NCBI RefSeq assembly: GCF_003611635.1 | Contig: NZ_RAVZ01000015.1 | Span: 1 to 52,801 of the forward strand | Direction of reading: 5' to 3' | DNA: 52,801 nt | Source of the DNA: Corallococcus terminator | GTDB taxonomy: Bacteria > Myxococcota > Myxococcia > Myxococcales > Myxococcaceae | Shown: one piece after another, positions 38,311-46,600 of the stretch | Numbering within the stretch: position 1 is the first letter of the stretch | Layout of the letters: the number at the start of each line of letters is the position of its first letter | Translations under genes and position numbers: made by a program | The notes under the pieces: model-generated | Told to the model about the DNA's origin: nothing | Database searches by the model: none | What the model saw: only the letters and a program-made list of their open reading frames with translations

Positions 38311-40721
38311 GTCGCGCGCGAGTCTGCCGAGCCCGCGGGGCCGCCGTCAGCCGCCACGTCATCGAAGCGTTCACCGCCGGGCGCCAGCCGCCCCAATCCG
38401 ATGGGCGCCGAAAGGCACGTGTCGGGAATCCCGAACGCGTCCACCAGCCCCACCGCGTCCGGCCGCAGCTCCGCGCACAGCTTCACGCGCTCCTTGCGGA
38501 TGGCCTTCGCCTTGGGTGCCTCCAGCCAGCCGTGCTCCAGGAACCAGCCGCTGGCGGACTCCAGGCAGGAGAGGCCGAACAGGTCCGCCAGCCGCCCCAG
38601 CACCGGCTTGAGCGCCTCGTCCTTCACCGCCGCCACGCCCAGCAGGAACTGCTCCAGCACGATGCGCTCCACGCTCGCGTGCGCCAGGGCCAACAGGTGG
38701 GTCTGCACCTGGTTGAAGGCTTCGAACGCCTCCACGCCCGCGGTGAGCCGCTTGCGGATGCGCTTGGACACCGACGAGAGGATCTCCTCCTCGCGGAAGC
38801 GCAGCGCGCGCAGGTGGAAGTCGCTGTCGCGCAGGTGGTCGCTGTCGGTGCGCCGGCCCGCGATGGGGTTTCGGTCCGTCACCACCGTGGTCGCGCGGTC
38901 CACGATGAGCTTGAGCACCGCGAAGACGCGGTCGTCCTCGAAGCGCTGGCGGTAGCCGGTGAGCAGGCCCTTGGCGACCAACTGCATGAGGACGGTGTTG
39001 TCGCCCTCGAAGGTGGTGAACACGTCGGTGTCGGCCTTGAGGGACGGCAGCCGGTTCGCGGTGAGGTAGCCCTGGCCGCCGCACGCCTCGCGCGACTCCT
39101 GCACGGTGGCGGTGGCGTTCCACGACGCGTAGGCCTTGAGGCCCGCCGCCAGCGCTTCCACTTCACGCGCATCGTCCTCCGTGCGGTGGACGTAGCGGTC
39201 CACCAGGTACTCCAGTGCGAAGTCCAGCGCGTACGCCTTGGCGACGAGCGGCAGCAGGCGCAGTTGGTGCGACTGGTGGTCCAGGAGGCGCACCTCGCGC
39301 GAACCGGTGGGGCCGAACTGGCGGCGCAGGTCGCCGTAGCGCACGGCGATGGTCAGCGCGCTCTTGGCCGCGCTCAAGGAAGCGCACGCCACGCTCACCC
39401 GGCCCGCCACCAGCGCGCCCAGCATGGTGAAGAAGCGCTTGGAGTCGCCGGTGATGGCGCTGGTGTATTCGCCGGCCTCCGTCACCTGGCCGTAGCGGTC
39501 CAACAGGTTCTCGCGCGGGACGCGGACGTTGTTGAACCACAGCCGGCCGTTGTCCACGCCGTTGAGGCCCATCTTCTCGCCGCAGTCCTCGATGCGGATG
39601 CCCTTGAGCACCTTGCCGTGCGTGTCCCGCAGCGGCACCAGCAGCGCGTGCACGCCCAGCCGCTCACCGTCCACCTCCAACTGCGCGAACACGGTGGCCA
39701 TGCGCGCGTGCCGGGCGGCGTTGCCAATCCACTCCTTGCGCGCGGTCTCCGACGGCGTGTCGATGACGAACTCGCGCGTGTCCGCGTCGTAGCGGGCCAC
39801 CGTCTCGCAGTCGCGCACGTTGGAGCCGTGGCCCAGCTCGCTCATCGCGAAGCAGCCGGGCAGCTCCAGGGACGCGACCTGCGGCAGGTACTGCTGGTGG
39901 TGCCGCTTCGTGCCCAGGAACAGGATGCTGGAGCCGAACAGGCCGAAGTGGACGCCTGCCTTGATGACGAGGCTCAGGTCGAAGAAGGCCATCGTCTCGA
40001 AGGCGGCGATGAACGCGCCCAGGTCCGCGCCGCCCTCGCGCCCCTTGGGGAAGGCGAGCTGGCCCAGCCCGTCGTTGGCCAGGTGCTTGAGCCAGTCGAA
40101 CACCTGGTCGCGGTACCCGTCGGTGTCCAGCCCTTCCTTGTAGCGGAAGTCCGCGTCCTCCAGCCAACCGCGCACCTGCTTGCGCACTGGGCGGTAGGTG
40201 CGCTCCAGCACGTCGGTCATCGCGGCGGGGTCGAAGGACGCCGTGTGCGAGCGCGCCTCGGCGTGGGGGGCGCGCGACGCGTGGGGCATCAGGGAGCGCA
40301 CCGCCTCCTTGCCGTCCACGCCCAGCGTGGCCTCCAGCGCGTGCAGCGCCTGGGCGAGCTCCGCCACGGGCACGTCGAGCGGCGCCTCACCAGCGAGCAC
40401 CTGGGCCAACTGCACGCCCAGCTCCGCGAGGTTCTGCTGGTTGCTGGTGGCCAGCCGTTCGGCGGTGACGCGGATGTGGTCGCGCACCAGGGAGAGCTCG
40501 CGAGGGGAGGGCGGACGCAGCGGATCCACCCAGAGGGCCAGGACGCTGCTGGCCTTGAGGTTCAGCCAGGGCTGGGCGCGGGCGGCGGTGCCCAGGGCGC
40601 GCAGCTCCTCGGCCGTCAGCTCACCGTCCGTCCAGGCGACGTAGAGCATGGGGATGAGGGGGGCCAATCCGGACTGCGACAGCAGCTCCCGGGCGGAGGG
40701 ACGCGAAGTGGCATCGAGCAT
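38307..40721 (-). CDS. Acyl-CoA dehydrogenase/oxidase with N-terminal TerB-like extension
   Basis: An 804-residue flavoprotein resembling peroxisomal-type acyl-CoA oxidases. The acyl-CoA dehydrogenase part begins about residue 165: FAMSELGHGSNVRDCETVARYD (FAD/substrate strand), IEDCGEKMGLNGVDNGRLWFNNV, QESREACGGQGYLTANRLPS and TTFEGDNTVLMQLVAKGLL, the last with the Glu typical of the catalytic region. It catalyses the first step of beta-oxidation. Residues 5-140 look like an all-helical TerB-like domain (MLYVAWTDGELTAEELRALG, LWVDPLRPPSPRELS), which is not part of standard acyl-CoA oxidases. ATG 40721 has GGAGA upstream. Confidence 0.85.
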   Translation of the reverse strand: MLDATSRPSARELLSQSGLAPLIPMLYVAWTDGELTAEELRALGTAARAQPWLNLKASSVLALWVDPLRPPSPRELSLVRDHIRVTAERLATSNQQNLAELGVQLAQVLAGEAPLDVPVAELAQALHALEATLGVDGKEAVRSLMPHASRAPHAEARSHTASFDPAAMTDVLERTYRPVRKQVRGWLEDADFRYKEGLDTDGYRDQVFDWLKHLANDGLGQLAFPKGREGGADLGAFIAAFETMAFFDLSLVIKAGVHFGLFGSSILFLGTKRHHQQYLPQVASLELPGCFAMSELGHGSNVRDCETVARYDADTREFVIDTPSETARKEWIGNAARHARMATVFAQLEVDGERLGVHALLVPLRDTHGKVLKGIRIEDCGEKMGLNGVDNGRLWFNNVRVPRENLLDRYGQVTEAGEYTSAITGDSKRFFTMLGALVAGRVSVACASLSAAKSALTIAVRYGDLRRQFGPTGSREVRLLDHQSHQLRLLPLVAKAYALDFALEYLVDRYVHRTEDDAREVEALAAGLKAYASWNATATVQESREACGGQGYLTANRLPSLKADTDVFTTFEGDNTVLMQLVAKGLLTGYRQRFEDDRVFAVLKLIVDRATTVVTDRNPIAGRRTDSDHLRDSDFHLRALRFREEEILSSVSKRIRKRLTAGVEAFEAFNQVQTHLLALAHASVERIVLEQFLLGVAAVKDEALKPVLGRLADLFGLSCLESASGWFLEHGWLEAPKAKAIRKERVKLCAELRPDAVGLVDAFGIPDTCLSAPIGLGRLAPGGERFDDVAADGGPAGSADSRAT

Positions 40722-40866
40722 GAAATCTCTCCAGGCGAGGGAACGGGCGCAGTCTCGCCATGGTGGAAGGTGGCGGCAACGACGGAATGGGGTCCTGTTC
40801 ACCTTGCGGCCGAGGAAACGGGCGATGGACTGCCCTGGGGGGCTGTCCGTTCCTACGTTGCAGCCC

Positions 40867-42138
40867 ATGAGCGAGCTCCAGGACGTGGAACTGCTGCCCC
40901 AGCCGGGGGCCCATGGGTTCGATGGGGACGGTACGAACCGGAAGCACGAGATGCAGGGACCGTTCGAACTGCCGCCCGGTCCGGAGGGCTTCTCCTTCGC
41001 GCTCTACCAGTCCACGGGCGTGGCCCTGTCGCCCGGGCACCGGGTGCACCTGTTGGAGAACAGTCAGGTCTTCGACCGGATGTTGGAGGACATCCGCGCG
41101 GCGAAGCACAGCGTCCACATGCTCGTCTACATCTGGCGGCCGTGCGAGCTGTCGGACCGGTTCGTGGAGGCGCTCATCGAACGTTCCCGCGCGGGCGTGC
41201 AGTGCCGCGTCGTCGTGGATCCGGTGGGCAGCGAGGAGACCACCGGGGACAAGGACTTCGACCAGAAGATAGAGAAGCGGCTCACCGACGCGGGCGTGGA
41301 GGTGCACTACTACCGGCTGCTCGCGGGCAAGGTGCTGGGCCGGCTCCTGGGGCGCTCCCACCAGAAGATCGTCGTGGTGGACGGACGCATCGCGTACACG
41401 GGCGGCTTCGGCATCTGGAAGGTGTGGGAGGGCGACGGGCTGAAGGAGGACAACTGGCGCGACACGCACATCCGCGTGGAGGGCCCGGAGGTCCGGCGCT
41501 TCCAGGTCACCTTCGCCAAGCACTGGCAGGAGTCCGGCGGCGGGCTGTTGCCGCGCGAGGCGTTCCCGGAGTTGAAGGCGGACGGCGGCGGGTGTGCGGC
41601 GTTCATCGACAGCTCTGGCCGGCTGGGCATCACGGAGGCGGAGCGGATGGTGCGGCTGGTGGTGGCCGCGGCGACGAAGCGGTTGTGGATCGCCAATGCG
41701 TACTTCACGCCGCCCAACGACATCCTGGAGCAGTTGGAGGTGAAGGTCCGGCAGGGCGTGGACGTGCGCGTGCTGGGGCCGGGGCCGCACCACGACGTGC
41801 CGGTGGTGCGCGCGTCGCAGCGCTCCACCTACGAGCGGCTGTTGGCGGCCGGCGTGCGCATCTGGGAGTACCAGCCGGCGATGTTGCATTCGAAGACGAT
41901 GCTCGTGGATGACTGGCTGTGCGTGGTGGGCTCCACGAACCTGGATGCGCTGTCGCTCAACAAGTTGAGCGAGGGGTCGCTGGTGTTCGAGGACAAGGAG
42001 ATCGCCGCGAAGATGGAGGGGTGCTGGGAGAGGGACATCCGGCACTCGAAGGAGATCACCCTGGAGAACGGCGGGCGGACGAACCCGTGGCGGAGGTTCG
42101 CGCGGCGGGCCACGCAGTTCGCGGGGCATGACCGGTAG
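40867..42138 (+). CDS. Phospholipase D family protein, cardiolipin synthase-like
   Basis: A 423-residue protein with two HKD motifs: HQKIVVVDG (about 165-173) and HSKTMLVDD with GSTNLD (about 343-360). Two HKD sites in this length fit cardiolipin synthase or a related phosphatidyltransferase/phospholipase D. However, no N-terminal membrane segments are seen, unlike ClsA; it is closer to ClsB in this respect. An in-frame ATG at 40825, with AGGAAACGGG ahead, is a possible earlier start. It is divergent from the acyl-CoA oxidase-like gene and convergent with nth. Confidence 0.85.
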   Translation: MSELQDVELLPQPGAHGFDGDGTNRKHEMQGPFELPPGPEGFSFALYQSTGVALSPGHRVHLLENSQVFDRMLEDIRAAKHSVHMLVYIWRPCELSDRFVEALIERSRAGVQCRVVVDPVGSEETTGDKDFDQKIEKRLTDAGVEVHYYRLLAGKVLGRLLGRSHQKIVVVDGRIAYTGGFGIWKVWEGDGLKEDNWRDTHIRVEGPEVRRFQVTFAKHWQESGGGLLPREAFPELKADGGGCAAFIDSSGRLGITEAERMVRLVVAAATKRLWIANAYFTPPNDILEQLEVKVRQGVDVRVLGPGPHHDVPVVRASQRSTYERLLAAGVRIWEYQPAMLHSKTMLVDDWLCVVGSTNLDALSLNKLSEGSLVFEDKEIAAKMEGCWERDIRHSKEITLENGGRTNPWRRFARRATQFAGHDR

Positions 42139-42144
42139 GCGCTG

Positions 42145-42891
42145 CTACCGGTGGGAGGTGACGCCCTCCTGCCGGCAGTAGGGGAGCACGGGACACGTGG
42201 AGCACTTCGGGCGGGAGCCGGTGCACACGTGTTTGCCAAAGGGGACGAGGAGCCGGTTGAGTTCCACCCAGTAGGGGCGGGGGAGCACGGCTTCGAGCGC
42301 GGCGAGCGTGCGCTCCGGCGTGGAGGCCTTCACGTAGCCCCAGCGGTTGGTGACGCGGTGGACGTGGATGTCCACGCTGATGACTTCATGGCCGCACGCG
42401 ATGCCCAGGGCCAGGTGCGCGCACTTGGGGCCCACGCCCTTGAAGGACTGGAGCACGGCCGCGTCGGCGGGGAGCTGGCCGTGGAACTCATCGCGCGTGC
42501 GCACGGCGATGGCGTGGACTTGATACGCCTTGGCTTCGTGGAAGGTGACGGGCTGGATGAGCGCGTCGATGTCCTGGGGCGTGAGGCGGGCCAGGGCGTC
42601 CGGGGTGGGCGCGCGGCCCAGGAGGCGCAGGGACGCGGGCAGGCTGACTTCATCGAGCGTGCGGATGGAGAGGATGCACGCGATGAGCTGTTCGAAGAGG
42701 GAGCCGTGTCCCTTCGCGGCGAGTTCGAACATCGCGGCGTCGGCGAAGGAGCGCACCTCGTGGCGGATGCGGCGCAGGACCTCCTCGATGTCGAAGGGGA
42801 GCTTGTCTGTCCGGGCCGTGGCCGCGTGCGCGGTGCGTGCGCTCTGGGCACGGGGCGCGCGGCGTGGGGCTGTCGTGGGTTTGTCCGCCAT
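42145..42891 (-). CDS. nth: Endonuclease III
   Basis: A 248-residue DNA repair enzyme that removes oxidised pyrimidines and cuts the abasic site. The helix-hairpin-helix is LQSFKGVGPKCAHLALGIA with the catalytic Lys, followed by VDIHVHRVTNRWG with the catalytic Asp. The iron-sulfur cluster site is C-x6-C-x2-C-x5-C (CTGSRPKCSTCPVLPYC). The first 35 residues are a basic Ala/Arg-rich extension. ATG 42891 has CAGGAGG upstream. It follows the GNAT gene on the same strand after 78 nt. Confidence 0.94.
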   Translation of the reverse strand: MADKPTTAPRRAPRAQSARTAHAATARTDKLPFDIEEVLRRIRHEVRSFADAAMFELAAKGHGSLFEQLIACILSIRTLDEVSLPASLRLLGRAPTPDALARLTPQDIDALIQPVTFHEAKAYQVHAIAVRTRDEFHGQLPADAAVLQSFKGVGPKCAHLALGIACGHEVISVDIHVHRVTNRWGYVKASTPERTLAALEAVLPRPYWVELNRLLVPFGKHVCTGSRPKCSTCPVLPYCRQEGVTSHR

Positions 42892-42969
42892 GCGGGCCTC
42901 CTGACCTGACAAGTTGGGTCTGGTGGAGGCTACTCGCCGCGTGTTCCTGCTCGGCTGCTGGAGGTGCGC

Positions 42970-43470
42970 TCAGGCACTCTTGGTGAGGTCGAGCGCGTAC
43001 CAGCGGTCGCAGCCGAAGTGCCCGGTGCGGCCCATGGGGGCACAGAGGGTTTCGAAGCCGAGCCGCTGGTAGAGCTTCTGTGCCTGCGCCATGCCGGCCA
43101 GCGTCTCCAGGTAGCACTGGCGATAGCCGGCGCCGCGCGCGAACTCCAGACAGTGTCTCAACAAGCGCTCGCCCACGCCGTGGCCCCGGGCCTGCGGCAG
43201 GAAGTACATCTTGCGCAGCTCACAGACGTCCGGCGCCCCCCCGTCCAGCGGCGCGATGCCTCCGCCTCCCACCACCCGACCCTCATGTTCGACGACGAAA
43301 TAGGCGTGTCGGGGCCGGGTGTAGGCCGCGCTCATCGCGTCCACTTCGGGGTCGTGGATGGCGAAGCCCGGTCCGTCCGCTCCGAACTCCGGCATCACCG
43401 CTCGGATGACCGCCGCCACCGCCGCGTCATCCCGGGCCTCGATGGGCCGCAACGTCAGGTCCGTGCTCAT
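42970..43470 (-). CDS. GNAT family N-acetyltransferase
   Basis: A 166-residue single-domain acetyltransferase. The acetyl-CoA pyrophosphate loop is LPQARGHGVGERLL (about 95-108), flanked by VVGGGGIAPLDGG and by YLETLAGMAQAQKLYQRLGFE, typical of the C-terminal half of GNAT enzymes. The substrate is unknown. ATG 43470 has TGGAGG just upstream. Confidence 0.88.
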   Translation of the reverse strand: MSTDLTLRPIEARDDAAVAAVIRAVMPEFGADGPGFAIHDPEVDAMSAAYTRPRHAYFVVEHEGRVVGGGGIAPLDGGAPDVCELRKMYFLPQARGHGVGERLLRHCLEFARGAGYRQCYLETLAGMAQAQKLYQRLGFETLCAPMGRTGHFGCDRWYALDLTKSA

Positions 43471-43633
43471 GACCTCCACGGTCCCATGAGTCGTTCCCGG
43501 CGGCCAGCGTCGGGTGTGCACGTGTGCAGCGATCTGCACAGGTGCCACCCGCCCACCGCACCCCGGTGGATTTCAATCCCGCGCCCTTCCAGGGCATTCT
43601 GCGTGGCACGTCCGTTGTAGAGGGGGAAGTTCC

Positions 43634-46600
43634 ATGTACTGCCCTGCCTGCCGACAAGAACGCCTGGGAAGTGCGCGCCAGTGCGTTCTCTGCGGCACCC
43701 ATCTGTCCGCCCGAGCCCGGTCCGCCATCGAGGCCGAACTCGCGCACGTCCACTTCCTCCTGGACGAGGTGCCGCGCTGGGATGCCTCCGACGTGCCGCC
43801 CCACGTGCGCCGCCTGCTCACCGAGCGCTACGAGCGACAGGCCCGCGTCCTCCTCTCCGTCCTCACCGAGACGCCCGCCGAATCGCTGACGCCCACGCCG
43901 GACGCGGTCCGGGACGAGGCTGGCTCCTCGACGATGGGGGAGGGGGCCTTCGCTGTCGGTCCCGTGTCGTTCGTTGCGCCCAGGGGCCCGGAGGCTGATG
44001 CCGCTGCGGCGTTCGCGGCTTCCGATGCCTCGGTCGCGCACGTCGCCGGAGAGAGCGCCTCCGCCGTTGCTTCCGAGGCGTACGTCGCGCACGGCATGGC
44101 CGTTGAGTCCAACGTCGTCGCGGAGGTCGCCTCCGCCGCTCACGCCTTTGCCTCCGACGCCCACGCCTCGGTCGATGCATCGGGTGTCGCCGCTCACGCC
44201 GTCACCGACGTAACCGCTGCTCACGCCCTTACCGACGCAGCCGCCTCAGCCACTACCGACGCGTCCGCCGCCGTCGCTCACGCGCTCACGGACGCCTCCG
44301 ACGCGGCCACCTCCGCGGCTCACGCCCTCCCGAACACGGAAGCAACGCCCGACGCCGCTGGGGCCTCCGCCGTCCACTTCTCCCAGATGGATGTCTCCGC
44401 GTCCCTGGGCGTCGCAACCCCGCCTTCCGGCCTCCCGCACGTCGCGAAGCCCGGCCCCGTGGGCGCACCCGGTCCGAACACCGCCCGCCCGCCCGTGGGC
44501 GCCAATGCCCGGCCGATGAACGCGGCCCGCGCGCCCACGTCCCGCCCGCTGCCTCCGAACCCGGGCGAGCCGTTCATGGATCCGCCCGAGCCGCGCAGCC
44601 GCACCGCGCGCATCGTCGAGGAGACGTCGGTGTGGAGCCGCGTGTGGCGGCCGTTCCTCTACGAGAGCATCGCGTGGTTCATCGGCGCGTTCCTCATCCT
44701 CTCCGGCACGCTCTACTTCGTCTTCGAGTCCTGGGCCGGGATGACGTCCGTCACCCGCTCGCTCACCGTCTTCGTGATGACCGTGGGCTACTCCGTCGGC
44801 TTCTCCGTGTGGGGCGGCTTCCTCGCGCGCCGCGAATCGCTGCGCAAGCCGGGCCACATCATCGGCCTCATTGGTTCCGCCGTGGCCCCGCTGGGCGGCG
44901 TCGCACTGGGGCCCATGGGTTTTGGTGAGGCCCTCCAACTCGACGGCGTGCACCCCGTGCTGCTCGTGCCGCTGCTCTTCGTCTGGGCTGGCGTCGCCGC
45001 GTTCCTCGCCCGCAGACCCGTTGAGGCCTTCGACGCTCCTTCGCGTCCGTTCATCCAGGTGGGCCTCGTCGGCGCCACGCTCATCATGGGCCTCGCGCCC
45101 CTGGCCGCGCGCATCGGTGCTCCGGCGGTGTGGCTCAACGCGCTGCCCTGCCTCCTCTTCTTCCTGCTGTCTCGCAAGACCGTCACCCCGCAGCGCAGCG
45201 GGGATGCGCTCGCGTTCGCGCTCACCGCGCCCCTGTACCTCACGGCGCTGTTCGCCATCCGGTTGCACCTGTCCCTGGCCTCCGCGGGCGCGCCCGTTCC
45301 CGCCGGCACCTACGCTCCCTTCGTCGCCTTCCTGCTCGCCACCTGCCTGCGCTTCCGCACGCTCGAAGCCGAGCGGTCCGCCGACTCGCTGTCGGTCGGC
45401 ACCGTGGGGCTCCAGGTGGCCTGCCTCGCGGCGGCCATCACCGGCACGCAGCCGGCCCTCTTCCTCACCGCCGCCATCTTCACCGGCACGCTGGTGTCCC
45501 TGTCCAAGGGCACGCTGGCCCGGCTGAAGTGGCTCTACCCGGCGTACTTCGGCGCCTACCTCTCCTATGCGTCCAGCGTGCAGTTGGTCCCGAACGCGGC
45601 CAGGCTCCTGCTCAACGCCCTCAAGACGCGCCTGGGCTACCCGCCCGCGGAGGTGCTGCCCTTCCAGTACGGCGCGCTGACCGCGATTCCTTTCGTGCTC
45701 GCGGGGCTGGTGCTCGCGTACCTCGTCCAGCGTCGCGGCGAGCGCACCGGTGACGCGCGCGACCTGGGCCTTTCCGACGTGCTGCTGCGCGCCACCACCT
45801 GGGCCGCGCCCGCGTTCGCGCTCTACGGACATCTGGGCACCGACGCGCGCCCGGCCTTCTTCGCCACGCTCGCCCTGGGCGCGCTGTCGCTGGGCGCGGG
45901 CCTGTTGTTCAAGCGCTTCCCGCTGTCCGCCGTGGGCTCGGTGCTCTTCGCGCTCCTGCCGTTCTCCGGCGTCATCGCCTTCGGAGCAGGGCCCGCGACC
46001 GTCGTGGCCGGCGCGCTGGCGCTGGGGCTCGCGCTCCTCGTGTGGCGCCTGGAGGATGCGCGCACGCAGCGCTTCCTGGGCACGGTGGTCGGTGTCCTCG
46101 CGACATGCGGATTCGCCATCGGGGTGGTGTCGTCTCCCATCACCACTCCTGTCGTGGGCATGGCGCTGGGCAGCGCGGGCGTGCTGCTGGCCGCGCTCCG
46201 GCTGCGCCACGAGGGCTACATGGCCTTCGGTGCCTTCCTCGCGGTGGCCATCCTGCCGAAGCTCGGCTCCGTCCATTCCACGCAGGCGGCGCTCGCGGCG
46301 ATGGTGGGTGGTGCGCTGGTGCTCGCGCTGCTGGGCGAGCGTGGCGGCCTGCTCAAGCGCCTGGGTGTGCCGGCCCTCCTGTACGCGGGGAGCGCCGTGC
46401 TGTGGGGGCTGATGAGCCAGCAGCCCTTCCTGGGGCCCGTGCTCCTCACCGCCGCCGCGACGATGGCGGTGGCTTCGCGCAGCTTCCCGGACGCGCGGCC
46501 GTTCGCGGTCGTGCTCGTGGGCATCTCGCTCTTGCCGGACCTGTCCTTCTATTCGGCGTGGGGCCTGCCTCCGGCGGTGTCACTGGTCCTGCTCATCGCG

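Noticed and set aside
38301-41912. A 1203-codon plus-strand frame opposite the acyl-CoA oxidase-like gene
   Set aside because: It spans two real genes in other frames and has shadow composition.
43604-43618. Sigma-54-like TGGCACG-N4-TTGT upstream of the giant membrane protein
   Set aside because: The -12 element is GT, not GC, and the predicted start would fall inside the ribosome binding site, about 5 nt before the ATG.
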